Assembly (NCBI RefSeq): GCF_958979055.1
Contig: NC_084889.1
Coordinates: forward strand, 9,293,761-9,357,760
DNA length: 64,000 nucleotides
DNA from: Alnus glutinosa
Lineage: Eukaryota; Streptophyta; Magnoliopsida; Fagales; Betulaceae
Direction of reading: 5' to 3'
Position 1 is the first letter of the stretch. Every line of letters starts with the position of its first letter. The translations under genes and the position numbers were made by a program. Under the pieces are notes generated by a model, which had not been told where the DNA came from, did no database searches, and saw only the letters and a list, made by a program, of their open reading frames with translations. Positions 24,501-36,930 of this stretch are shown piece by piece.

Positions 24501-25342
24501 ACCTTGGTTAATAGGAATAATGCTTGATTCTCAAAAAATCCGTTTGCAGACAAAATTGAAAAAGAAAGTGTAAGAAAGAGAAACATGAGAAGATGAATTG
24601 TGGATACCTCCTCTTGGATTTTGTCGGTTTTGATTGACCTTATTACTGATAAAAACATTGTTTCTTGAACAAAAGTTTGAAATGATGTCAAATTTCCCCA
24701 ACAAACACTTGTTATCCCTTTTTTCGTGGTTACTTGGAGTCATTGACATCAATCCTATATGATCTCTTTTAGGAAATTTACCTTTTGGTGTTAAATCACT
24801 ATGTTTTTTAATTAAATTTTGGGTTCTTTTAGCTTTTCATCCCTTACTGTACAGTCCCTACCAGTTGATCAGAAAATTGTTTTGGAACTGCTGCATCTGG
24901 AATGTGCCAATCCCTTTCCAACTCGGCAAAGCAATGGCATTTCATATGCTCCTAAGAATATTTCTTCCTCTACAATAGTATCTATTATGAGAATCGTTAT
25001 TAACAGTAGTACATCAGCACAAATTTTAACTTTTTCTGCACTCCGATATTTTCAGTTGTCATTTTGTAGGGTCTTCTGGGGTTTGGAAGATTATTAAGGG
25101 CATGATTGGGATATATAGGGAAGCTAGTAGAACAAACTGTAAAATATACTTTCAAGATACATAGACACAGAATCTCCTTCCTATATACTGTGACATTGCC
25201 TCTTTCGTTGACTACAAAAGGAAAATGGAGTTATGTAATAATTTTTTGGGATTTTGTGATGTCACAGGTCTTGGAGATGATGAATCTACAACGGGGAGTT
25301 AAGAAACAATGCTTGAGAAAAACACACAGTGGTCCATGGTGA
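21513..25342 (+). CDS. ABF: ABF/AREB-type bZIP transcription factor (ABA response)
   Basis: Four exons: 21513-22610, 23397-23468, 23584-23613 (a 30-bp microexon) and 25268-25342, giving 424 residues in one frame. The protein has the three N-terminal conserved regions of group A bZIPs: LARQSSIYTLTFDELQ (about 28-43), DFGSMNMDELLKNIWSAE (53-70), and LQRQGSLTLPRTLSQKTVDE (95-114), with RQxS sites that SnRK2 kinases phosphorylate in the family. The basic region is RRQRRMIKNRESAARSRARK (about 346-365), followed by a short leucine zipper spread over exons 2 to 4. The C-terminus ends CLRKTHSGPW, the fourth conserved region. The start at 21513 gives MGTNLNFKNFG, resembling the ABF3/ABF4 type. Such proteins bind ABRE motifs in ABA, drought and salt responses. 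The exact paralogue is not resolved. Confidence 0.95.
23647..23933 (+). mobile_element. 287-bp SMART/TRIM mini LTR retrotransposon in ABF intron 3
   Basis: Two 77-bp direct repeats, 23647-23723 and 23857-23933, act as LTRs; the right one begins TG and both end CA. Directly after the left LTR lies TGGTATCAGAGC, a perfect initiator-Met tRNA primer site. Directly before the right LTR lies AAGGGGAG, a polypurine tract. Flanks CGCCT and CCCCT are a 5-bp target duplication with one mismatch. Nothing is encoded between. The size is close to the roughly 290-bp SMART elements described in plants. Confidence 0.92.
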
Positions 25343-27147
25343 AGTGCGAGAATGGGATCGTGAATGTGGTTAAACATCATGTATGGTAGGTGGCTGTACA
25401 TATTAAATGCGAATGTGTGTTCTGTATATTGAGAAGATTGAGTGTTTTGGTGTGCTAGGTCAACCATCTCATATCTTCTTGGTTGCATTTCTTCTAAATG
25501 TCCAGTTTCCTACCATCAGTAATCCTAGAAATTCTGTGTTACTGCATTTTGCATGTGATAATGCCTTTGCACTGTCCTGTGGAACTCTTTTTTTCATGCC
25601 CCTCTTTTACGTTATATATACATATTTCGAGCAGTATCAATGTTGAATGATCAAACAGGTTCTTCACAGGAGTACCTGCAGTACTGATTGGTAAACGCTC
25701 CATGGTTTTCATGTGACCGAGATAATCGCTCTGTGGACGCACAGTTCGTAAGGCTTTTGTTTTTTTGCAAGCTTGTGTCAGGTATATGAAGAAAATAATC
25801 AGACTGAAAAATCAAAATAGTTCATAAGATGCAAATAGACTGCTCAATTACCATTGGATGTGCTCCTTGGTAGTCCTTAGTTTAGGTGAGTTAGAAATCA
25901 GACCATCATTTTGCTTAAGTTTGTACTTATTTTAGTTGACCTGCAAATGGCTAATTTAAACTGTGATGTTTTTTCTTAGTACCACAATTAAAGTTAATAG
26001 ACATTTGGAATACTAGGCCAATTATCAGTTGGCTCTAGGCTTCAAGTCACTGATACTAGCAGCTTCTTGGTTTCAAGCAATGTAATTCTTTTTTTCTTTC
26101 CTAATTTGGGTTTTGTTCACCCCATATTGCATGATGTTTCCTTTTCCCTGACACTATTGTTGATTTAGGACATCAATAGTTTTGTGCACATTAGGGTTTC
26201 TGCTGATTCTACCACTTCAGTCAACATAATTTCTTACCCTTGTATGATATGCTATCTTACTTCTCCAGTGCACATTAGAATCCTACTTTGGATAGCATCA
26301 CTTCATGAATGCAAATTCTACTCTTTTCTTTTTTCATAGAGCTTTTGTGTAGCTTTAAACTTATAATGATTAGATGTCACATACTTCGTGAATGTGAAAA
26401 AAAATATACACAATTATGTCATGAATATTTTTAAAATTGCATTATTATCCTCTATTCCCTTGTGGCCCAATTTTGACCACGGCGGCCAGCCACCAACCTA
26501 GCACCGCCATCCCCCTGCGGTGTGGCCTGTCAAAACCCCAAATAAGGCTTACCAATGTAACTTCAAGAATCAATTCTGAAATGAGAAAATATGCATTCAG
26601 TCATATTAATTGCAAGTTTTTTGATATAATCCAAAATGTTACTTTTCAATATAATACATTTTCAGAAAATGCTATATTAGATAATGACTTCTTGTTGGGT
26701 ATAGGAACAATGCTCAGGGGAAAAAAAAATTAAAAAAAGAAAAAGAGTGTTGGAGAAAGGGGGGTTAGTGCATGGCTAACAACAGAGAGATACTGCATGT
26801 TCAAGAGAGAGAAATAATACATGAGCTGACTATTTTCCAAAGAAAATTTTAAGCCATGAAACGGGGAGGATCATTTTCGCTCATGATTTAAAAGGAAGAG
26901 GGAATTGATGATTCTAAAAATGAAAATGGGGTAAGCTCCCAACAACAGACCCAATATAAGCTAAAACAATGCAGAAATAATTATAAATAGTAAGAAATGC
27001 GTCAAACAAGTGATCTGATTTTTTCAAAGGGCCGTACAAGGTGGTTACAAAAGCAAAAGGAGCATAAATTAAGATGAACTTATATGAACCTTCATTTGGA
27101 ACCTACAACAACAATCAGAAGGAGATTATAGTCGAAAATGTACTGTC
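25343..27147. other. ABF 3' flank and spacer
   Basis: Probable 3' untranslated region for the first several hundred bases, then AT-rich spacer. The frame at 26437-26733 has no recognisable domain. No further gene is supported. Confidence 0.5.
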
Positions 27148-27156
27148 ATAGTCCAT

Positions 27157-27338
27157 GAGTAATTCTATAAGTCACTCTTTTGTCACTCTTGTATCTATTC
27201 AAGAATGATGTGGCTTTTAAAATCACAACTTAATCAGAATTTAATAATGATTAATCACAATCTTAATGATGATTTTAAAAGTCACATTATTTTTAGAATG
27301 ATACAAGAGTAACAAAAGAGTGACTTCTAGCATTACTC
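27157..27338. mobile_element. 182-bp MITE with 9-bp target duplication
   Basis: The left end GAGTAATTCTATAAGTCACT and the inverted right end GAGTAATGCTAGAAGTCACT continue as inverted repeats for over 70 bp (shared CTTTTGT.ACTCTTGTAT and GGCTTTTAAAATCA-like blocks). Flanks are ATAGTCCAT (27148-27156) and ATAGTCCAC (27339-27347), a 9-bp duplication with one mismatch. The G-initial ends and 9-bp duplication fit Mutator-like MITEs. Confidence 0.85.
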
Positions 27339-27347
27339 ATAGTCCAC

Positions 27348-28687
<1,340 letters not shown>

Positions 28688-28696
28688 TAAATTTTA

Positions 28697-29897
28697 GGGT
28701 TAAATATCTTATTGGTACCTGAGTTTTACGTGATTTTAAATTTAGTACCTCAGTTTTGTTTTATATCATAGGTGGTACCTGAATTAAGGGTAAAAACCCA
28801 TTTGGTACTTCTGTTAAATTTTCCGTCCGAATTTTAACGTCTCGCCACGTGTCAACCGCTGAGGTTGACACGTGGCACTACATAAAAAAAATAAAAAATA
28901 AAAAATTGAAATCTTTAAAAAATGATAAAAAATAATAAAATTTTAAAAAAGAAAATTAAAAAAAGAAAAAAGAAGAGGGGTGGCTGAGCCACCCCCCTTG
29001 GCCACCATGGGGGTGGCCGGCCACCCCCATTTTGGCCAAGGAGGTGGCCCAGCCACCCCCTTGGCCGGTCTGGCCGGTCTGGGGTGGCCGAACCACCCCC
29101 TATGGGGTGGTTCGGCCACCCCACAGTTAAAAAAAAAAAATTGAGGGTTTGCCCTTGGGGGTGGCCAAACCACCCTCTAGGGCCACGGGGGTGGTTCGGC
29201 CACCCCCACACAGGCCGGCCTGGGGTGGCCGAACCACCCCCGTGGCCCATGGGGGTGGTTCGGCCACCCCACAATTGAAAAAAAAAAAAAAAAAAAATTT
29301 GAAGGGTTTTGGCCCTAGGGGGTGGCCGAACCACCCCTTAGGGCCGGACTGGGGGTGGCCGAACCACCCCCGTGGCCCTAGAGGGTGGTTCGGCCACCCC
29401 CAAGGGCAAACCCTCAATTTTTTTTTGATGGGTTTTGGCCCTAGGGGGTGGCCGAACCACCCCCGTGGCCCTAGGGGGTGGTTCGGCCACCCCTTAGGGC
29501 CAAAACCCTTCAAAAAAATTTTTTTTTTTTTTTTTTAACTGTGGGGTGGCCGAACCACCCCATATAGGTGGTTCGGCCACCCCAGACCGGTCAAGGGGGT
29601 GGCTCAGCCACCCCTCTTCTTTTTTCTTTTTTTAATTTTCTTTTTTAAAATTTTATTATTTTTAATCATTTTTTAAAGATTTCAATTTTTTATTTTTAAT
29701 TTTTTTTTTTATGTAGTGCCACGTGTCAACCTCAGCGGTTGACACGTGGCGAGACGTTAAAATTCAGACGGAAAATCTAACAGAGGTACCAAATGGGTTT
29801 TTACCCTTAATTCAGGTACTACCTATGATACAAAACAAAACTGAAGTACTAAATTTAAAATCACGTAAAACTCAGGTACCAATAGGGTATTTAACCC
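28697..29897. mobile_element. 1201-bp foldback (Mutator-like) element
   Basis: Arms of about 285 bp (28697 to about 28985 and about 29608 to 29897) are reverse complements at roughly 95% identity by eye. They begin GGGTTAAATA and end TATTTAACCC. A perfect 9-bp duplication, TAAATTTTA, flanks the unit at 28688-28696 and 29898-29906. Each arm contains a 31-bp palindrome with two CACGTG G-boxes (28845-28875 and 29719-29749). The core is the hairpin array listed separately. There is no transposase. High arm identity and an intact duplication suggest a fairly recent insertion. Confidence 0.9.
28976..29614. repeat. Hairpin array: about 17 units of a GTGG...CCAC motif
   Basis: The core of the foldback consists of about 17 units built on GGGGTGGCCGAACCACCCC or its reverse complement, spaced by GGCCCTAG-like linkers and short A/T runs. 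Each unit is itself a 7-bp-stem hairpin (GGGGTGG / CCACCCC), and opposite-orientation neighbours can pair into stems of about 19 bp. The frames of up to 139 codons that run through it are artefacts of the repeat (periodic GWFGHP / PPPWA peptides). Confidence 0.9.
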
Positions 29898-29906
29898 TAA
29901 ATTTTA

Positions 29907-30663
29907 ACTAATATAAAAGGCTTTTAAGAGAGATAACAGAAAGAAAAACTTGAATTATTAATTTTGTCAGTAAATGTGTGTTATTTATAGATGGAAAAAG
30001 TGCTAGTGACTTCTGCTTTATGAGGCATAGTCTCCAGCCGATTGAGCTATCCTTTGGGGGACTGCACTTGCTTAGTTTTTTTCTTTCTTGAAAAAACACC
30101 TGCTTAGTTTTATACCTGAAGTTGAAGAGAGGAAGACAACGTCGGAATTAGGAATATGCATTGAGGTTGGAAATGTCCAACCTCCTTGGTCATTGGTTGA
30201 GAGGGGACAGAAATTGGGAGAGTATAATAAAAAAGAAAAAAAAATAATAATTAGCAAATTAATAGAATATAGGATTTTTTATAGCATTCACGGAGCTTTG
30301 CATTAACAAATGACTCTTTGACCTTTATTTATTTATAATATTTACAAGCTGAGACTTGAGAGTTTACAATAATAATAATAATATATAAGAAGAGAAATTT
30401 GTAAATGAAAAGCATCTCAAGGAATATTATTTAATTAAAGCATCTTAATGGACAAGGGCATAATTTCTTCAACAAATGAAATTTTCTTGAAAGGGCCAAT
30501 TCAATCCATGAAGATGCATTGGATGGTTATCGGCATTCCCTATATTCGTCCCTTGGAACACCATCTCAACTTTTTTTTTAACCGTAATCTATCATCCTCA
30601 CCTTTGTTCCTTGGCTTGGAACTGAATATTCGTCCTCCGAAACTCCTGTGTAGTTAAAAGCAA
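29907..30663. other. Spacer with possible tRNA-derived SINE scrap
   Basis: On the minus strand 30003-30065 contains TAGCTCAATCGG, a good pol III A box, in a tRNA-like context, but the B box expected downstream is missing, so this is at most a truncated SINE head. The rest is AT-rich with no gene. Confidence 0.35.
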
Positions 30664-30985
30664 GGGTTAAATAGTGTAATGGTATTTGTGGTTTTATTTT
30701 TTTATTTTTATTTTTTGTTTCTTGTGTTTCATTTTTTATAACAGTTGGTACATTTGCTATGAGAAAAATACGGAAATAGTACATCTGTCCAAAAACTAAC
30801 GGTTGTCTACGTCAGCGCCATGTAACCCACTTAAAAATGCGACACATGTTCAAATGCCACGTAAGTCGCCACATCAGCATTGACTTGGCTGCCACATTTT
30901 TTTTTTTTTAAGGCTTAAAAAAAATGAAAAAATCATTAGGTCTTTTGGGCAAGACGGAGGTGGCTGAGCCACCCTAATGGTCAAA
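30664..30985 (+). mobile_element. Truncated foldback element, left half only
   Basis: Starts GGGTTAAATAG like the 28697 element, continues with similar phrases (GGTA...TTTG, ACTAACGGTTGTC, GCCACGT), an A/T tract, and ends in a single GGTGGCTGAGCCACC hairpin unit at about 30960. No right arm was found, so it is either truncated or the family's right half has decayed. Confidence 0.5.
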
Positions 30986-31246
30986 CCCCCTAATATATTT
31001 AACAGTAATAAAGGGGAGTGGCATTCGAGTTCAACAATAGGGATAAGGTCCCAAGGTTGAATCTCAAAATGAGAAGTGTTTGGTTTATCATCTCATCAGC
31101 TTGGGTTCTACTATTGTCCTCGACGGGACTGGACAGTAAAACTATGGCTTTATTGGACTTGAGAGAGCGTCAGTAACTTTCCTCCGTCTAAGCCCCTCCT
31201 GTTCAATTGCCCAACGGACAAAAAAAACTCTAGATCTAATGTTATG

Positions 31247-31357
31247 TTGTGCGATTCCAAAGAACATTTCCTCGTTCATCACTGAATTTACTATACGGAG
31301 AAGATATGTCTTGCCGTATTCGACTGGTAGACTATACGTCGGAATGAAAGTACGCAC
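31247..31357 (-). pseudogene. Laccase fragment (multicopper oxidase)
   Basis: The minus strand encodes [19 protein letters not shown] followed by [14 protein letters not shown]. This matches the cupredoxin-domain stretch of plant laccases (family pattern [19 protein letters not shown]). It is about 35 residues, with no continuation of the domain on either side and no other laccase exon nearby. It is a gene scrap, probably carried here by a transposon or left by a deletion. Laccases oxidise monolignols in the cell wall; this piece cannot. Confidence 0.75.
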
Positions 31358-31485
31358 CTCAAAAGCCTTTAATATATAATCAGAAGTATACTCCTATAGA
31401 AAACTCAAAAACAGCACATTAAAAGCTTAATTAAACTCCTTTAATATCGGAAATTCCATGCTTAGAACACAATCAAACATGCATC

Positions 31486-33963
31486 TTAGATTCTGTGCAG
31501 TATAATCGGAGCACCATGCTGTGGCTTAAGAGTAATGAAAGTACGAGGAGCGTGAGTATAAGATGGTGAGAGTTGAAAAGAAAAATGTCGAAGAATCATA
31601 GCCAGAGCCATCTTTGCTTCTATCATGGCGAAATTTTGGCCAAGACATATTCTGGGACCCCAACCAAATGGATAGAACGCTATTTGATCCTTTGATGCTT
31701 TCGAAATGCCTTGAGAAAATCTCTCAGGATTGAATTTCTCAACATCTTCGCCCCAATAATTTGGATCATTATGTAGAAGCAGCACTGGTAATGCTAAGTC
31801 AACCCCGGCCGGGATCGTTAGGCCTCCTATATTCGTCTTCCGGCGGGTATGCCGGTAGAGAGAAGCTAGAGGCGGGTATAATCGAAGGACTTCATACAAT
31901 ATCATTGGTACCTGCAAATAATTAGTTAAACAAATTATATTTAGTCATAAATTAAGAAAAATTGGTCGTTTTTGTTACAAGAATTTGTAAGAGATCTGGT
32001 CACTTTCCTCTTATCAATAGGAAAATTAAAGAAGGCCACCTTACTATAGAGTAGTTCAAAGAACTCTAACTGTCCTAACAAAAAACCCAAGCGTTTGATA
32101 AATTAACTTAGCGATAATTTCATTAAATTTTCAGTGTCTTTAAATAGATACTTACAATAAGATAAAGATAGAAAATACCCATCTAATTTTAAAATAAAAC
32201 TAATCTTAATCCTAATTGTTAACCAATGATCCTTATTAAATAAAATTCTACGTCTACTCTAACACAAATTTTAATCCCCTCTTAACTCCATCCGTAACAG
32301 TTTTTTACATGAATGAGAAGAGAGAACTAAGTAAAAAAATAAAAAAAATAAAAAAGAAAAATAAAAAGAAGAAGAAGAAGAAGAAGAAAAAAAAAAAAAT
32401 AGGGGGAATGGTGAAGTTTTTGAGGGAGAAAGTAGGAGAGCTGTTTTCAAATTTAGAAATTTTCTTGTTTAAATCATTAGATTATTGCACTAACCTCTTG
32501 TAAAGCCAATTCTTTCGTTTAAAGACTTAAAGGTGCGTTTGGGATTGTGATTTCGTAGACAATAAGTGCGATTTTAAACCAAATCGCAGAATATAAATCG
32601 TTTGGAAACTGTGTTTTTAAAAATTACGATTTGAAAACGCAAAAAATCTGCCTTTTCAAATAGCAAGTAAGATGATTTTTTTTGAAACTGCAGAATTTTA
32701 AAGACTAATTTGCGATTTTAAAGGCAAAATTGTGATTTTGCCAAACGCGTAATTACGTTTTTAAAAATCACTTTTTTCAAATCGCACATTTTAAAATCGT
32801 TATTTTAAATCGCACTTTTTGAAATCGCAGACCCAAACGGACCAAGATCCGTTTGAGTTTGCGATTTGAAAACGTAGTGAAACATTTGGCGTTTAAAATC
32901 GTAGTTTAGTCTCTAAAATTGTGCATTAAAAAAAAAAAAAAAAAAACCTATTTTCTGCACAATTTTTTAAAAACGCAATTCTAAACGATTCATTTTTTAA
33001 AATGTGATTTAAAACCGCACTTTTTATCGACGAAATCGCAATCTCAAACGCACCCTTAATTGATAGATAGAATTGTACGTATATATAAGAAATTTTGAAA
33101 CAGAAGGAAATCTCAGAAAGAAAAGGTTTTCAAAAGAAATTAACTTACAATCTTGAGTTGATTGATGGCTTCGAAATCAAGTGTTCTGTCGGCACAGACG
33201 TGTAGCAGCTCGTCCCTGGCCTTTTCTTGCCAATCGGGATGCATAGATAAAACAATGAGTGTCCATGTGAGCAAGGTGGCGGTGGTCTCTTGGCCGGCGA
33301 AGTAGAACAACTTGCACTCCTCCATAACATCTTCAGTTGTCAGACCATTTTGATCGGAATCTTCTTTGCATTGCAATAATAGGCCTAGTAAATCGTTGTT
33401 ATTGCCTGAATCTCCATTTCGCATGCCTTCCTCTTTCCTGCGGATCATTTCCCCTAGTATTGCATTGATCTCCTTCACCATATTATATCTCCTCTTGTTC
33501 TTCTTAGTGGGAATGAACCTGAACAAATTATTAGCATTTCTAATTATGTTTACTTAAGAATTAAAACTAGGACTTAGATACCATTAATTTCGCTTTTAAT
33601 TACATGTGTTTTAAATTTCAATTTCCATCGATCTTAAATTATTTCTCATTTTAATCTAACGCCCTTTAATGTTTTAATATTTTACTTTAACCCTCCTGAA
33701 CTTTCATCATATTTGCAATTAACCCCTAAACTTCAAAAACTCTCAATTTAACGTATTCATCTTTTAATTTTTTTCAATTTCACCCATCTGATAGGTTTTT
33801 CGTTAAACCCTAACGGATGGGTGTCAAAATTCCTAAAATACTCATTTTTCTTTTTTAGGAAAAATAAGAAGAAGAAAAATTACAAGGATTTAGGCATTGG
33901 TCAAGATTTAAAGAAATTTACAAAAATACCTATGCCTGAATCTTTGATTTAGTTTTATTTTTT

Positions 33964-34006
<43 letters not shown>

Positions 34007-35532
34007 ATATTTTGAAAATTTCAACATAATTTAACAGAAAATCTTAACGAATAAGTGAAATTGAAAGATGGTTAAATTGAGCGATTTTGAAGTTTTGAGA
34101 GGTCTTTGCAAAAGATCGAGGCCACAATTCAAGAAGGTTAAGTGAAGTTTTCCCTAATATTAATTTTAAAAACTAAAATGAAAAAAATGATAGTTCAAGG
34201 ATGAAATTAAAATCTAACACTTAATAATGTACTAAAATCGTATATCATATATGTTTGACATCTTCAAAGCTTAATTAAATTATTAAATCTTTAGGCTCTT
34301 ATTTAATCCCTGAATTATTGGCTATGGGGCCATTCAAATGCCCCTCCAATCGGTAGGCACCGCAAATCATTTTCAAAATTGGTAAACAGCTGATGTAGGC
34401 CTTGAAAATGTCAAAATTTGGTTGATTTAGAGGCTTAATTAGAATAAAAAGCCTAATAATTGGCATTAATTATAATATTGCACCTGAAACCTGGGATGTA
34501 AATCTTTTGAAAGGATTCATGCACCAATTTAGTGAGCTCTTTCAGAAGTTCAAATATCCTTTTGCCCTCTTCAAAGCTGCTTCCAAAGGCTGTCCGGGCG
34601 ATGGCATCACTGGCAAGATTTTGGAGCTCTGGTGCAACATCTATTTCACGTGATCCTTGAGGACTAATCAATTCCTTCCATCGATCAATCAGCCCCAAAC
34701 AACTGGTTTCAAATGCTGGCACCATTCTCTGTTTAATCAGTGCAACAATTAGTAAAAGTTTAAAGTGAAGGACCGATTTGATGATTTCAATTAATCCAAC
34801 AATTGGAGCAAATCTATCATATTATTCGATATTTACTAAACAATAATCTATCGTCTAACCCGTTAATTTCGTATTAAGTTCATGTCACATGTTGGGTTTG
34901 GATTGTGTCGATGAATGGAGGTACCTTTAACTTCTCAAGGTGGAAAGCAGGTGTAATAAGCCTTCTGTGCTTGGCCCATCGCTCTCCTTCCAAATTTGAG
35001 AGCCCCAGATTTAGCATACCCGCAAGAGGGTTCAGTGGCGTCTTTACAAGATGACCCTTCTTATCTCCTAATATCAGCCTCATTAACTCTGGGTCTCCTA
35101 CCATCAATCTTGGTCTTGTTCCATCCCAAGATAGAGATACTTTTCCTACGTACGTACAGAAAATTTGTTAAGAACATGGAAGCTAGCATTAGAATGAATT
35201 CAGTGCTAGCTAGCTACTTGTAGGATAGTGAACTTGTTTAATTAATTACCATATTTTTGTACCAGTTGATGAAAGAATGGTGAGACACGTGGCAAAATCT
35301 GGTGGTCTAGGGTGGTAATCGGTTTGGACCATGCTTCCCTGTTGCACTCCTGAATCTCTTTCACATCACCATACAAAAGCTTGTAAGAAGTTCCTCTGAT
35401 CCCTTGCTGCCTCAATTGCTTCTCAAGGCTTTTGGGTCTCCACCAAATCACATAAACAACTCCGATAACGGGATAAAGAATGAGTAGAGCAGAAGAGATT
35501 GCCAGCAGTTTGAAAATGTAAAATTCTTCCAT
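31486..35532 (-). CDS. Cytochrome P450, CYP72 clan (CYP72A/CYP721A-like)
   Basis: Five exons on the minus strand: 35532-35250, 35145-34925, 34728-34484, 33518-33149 and 31911-31486, all GT/AG, totalling 514 residues, normal for the family. An N-terminal membrane anchor (about residues 7-30) precedes RPKSLEKQLRQQGIRG, typical of the clan. I-helix oxygen-binding motif AGQETT is at about 324-329, ExxR (EVLR) at 380-383, NPERF at 434-438 and the heme loop PFGWGPRICLG at 454-464, with Cys462 as heme ligand. It should be an ER-bound monooxygenase using P450 reductase; clan members act on terpenoids, hormones and other small molecules, and the substrate cannot be told from sequence. Introns 3 and 4 carry transposon insertions. 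A TATA-like ATAAATAT lies at 35593-35600 on the minus strand. Confidence 0.93.
32531..33055. mobile_element. PIF/Harbinger-like MITE, compound, in P450 intron 4
   Basis: Begins AGGTGCGTTTGGGATTGTG and ends with the inverted equivalent CTCAAACGCACCC, next to TTAA on both sides, consistent with the 3-bp TTA target of this superfamily. The first 313 bp match the single element at 59889-60203. A second inverted-looking unit follows from about 32845, making a compound or dimeric form. It is filled with GCGATTT/AAATCGC motifs and has no coding capacity. Confidence 0.7.
33682..34154. mobile_element. Foldback element in P450 intron 3
   Basis: Inverted arms share CTTCAAAA, CTCAATTTAAC, CAATTTCAC, and AAAATTTCAA/AAAATACTC blocks; the centre has a pure A run at about 33967-34003. 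TAATATT occurs at both edges as a possible target duplication. It resembles the 17640-18085 foldback in order of motifs. Confidence 0.6.
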
Positions 35533-36906
35533 CTTTTTTAGCTTGGAAAAGCTTTTGTTCAGAGCAGTATCGGCCGGTGGCCGGATTGGAGGATATTTAT
35601 CAGGGCTAATGACTTTGCCCGTCCCAAAAGAAAGAAGAAATAATTATTGGAACCACTCGTGACCTCGTCCTTCTTGTTCTTTAGCTTGGTGATTGGAACC
35701 CTTCATCGACTCAAACTCAACCTTTTTCGATTAAAATTTTTGGATCTGACATCATCTTTTTTCCTTTTATATGAATAAATAGATTTACCAGATTATAATA
35801 ATTGATATGGCTTGGGATTTGCTTGTGTGTATATATGTGGTAATTAAATAAAATAATTGGTATTCAATCGCTTGACTCTGATAATGTGATTAAGGATTCC
35901 AAGAGAATCACAACTTAGAAAAGTTGGTCTATGAACAGCTTCCCAATAACAAGGCCAAGAGAAATCCGAACACTAATTAAACAAACTTCGATCTTTGATG
36001 AAACAACCTTCTTAATCAGTCTCGGTGATTATTTTATAATACAAACTTTCCATAATTAATCCAAATTGTCACGAAGAAAATGATATTCAACAACAATTTG
36101 CTTATGTAAATTAACATGGTATACTGAATTCTGACTTGGTAATACTAGAATATTTTGCAAACAGAAGAGTTGATGAGGTGTACGAAGAGTATCAAGAGGA
36201 TCCGTACGACTAACGTGAATAAAATTCACGTGAATATTATTTAGCGACATTTTTAGTATGTTTATTTTGATATCAAACTTGCATACTTTCTACCAGTATG
36301 AAATGCTTTGCTATAAATGTTGTAGACTCTACATTTTGTGCAAAAATTGAATATGTAAGAAATGAATGATTGTGTGATTTTGGATCTAAAGGTTAAAAGT
36401 GACCAATGTAAACATATACGAATGATAGTCAAGCCTTGCGGCATCCCTAATTGTGTGGATTATACAGGGTCGAATTTAGTCAAACAACTAGAGGTGGTTG
36501 GTAATTGTGCCTCACCAAAGTATCGGTGTTGTACCTGAAGTTCCAGGGAACGCGCAAATCTCACTTTAAGAGTACAAATAGACCATATGAATGATAATTA
36601 TTAGTAGCTCTAACTTTAAACTACAAAAATAAATTATATTTTATCCAGCTACCATTGTTTCTCACTCTCGTAATTAAATTAACGAAATTTTGTCGCTTAA
36701 ATTAAAATAGATTAAAAAAGGCACAACTTGGCGGACTAAGCCGACTAAGAGTTTGTTTGATGTATTTCTAGGTGAGAGGCCCATTAGTCATCCCACCACC
36801 TTAAAACACGTAAATATAAAGACGAATGGGTCAGTATTTCTAAGTCGCGCCCTTCAGAAAAATTCGTCCAGTAGCTTTTTTCTCATTTTGTAGGCTGAGA
36901 ATCAAG
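35533..36906. other. Spacer between P450 and RING pseudogene
   Basis: AT-rich, presumably containing the P450 promoter in the first few hundred bases. Frames of about 60 codons at 36056-36444 are not credible. Nothing else recognised. Confidence 0.5.
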
Positions 36907-36930
36907 TTGTCCAAGAACTACAATTTCGCA

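Noticed and set aside
28915..29538. Several 64-139 codon frames on both strands in the hairpin array
   Set aside because: They translate the same short GTGG/CCAC repeat in every frame, with periodic Gly-Trp-Phe-Gly-His-Pro or Pro-Pro-Pro peptides and poly-Phe from A/T runs.
30003..30065. tRNA-like sequence on the minus strand
   Set aside because: An A box in tRNA-like context but no B box; kept only as a possible SINE scrap.
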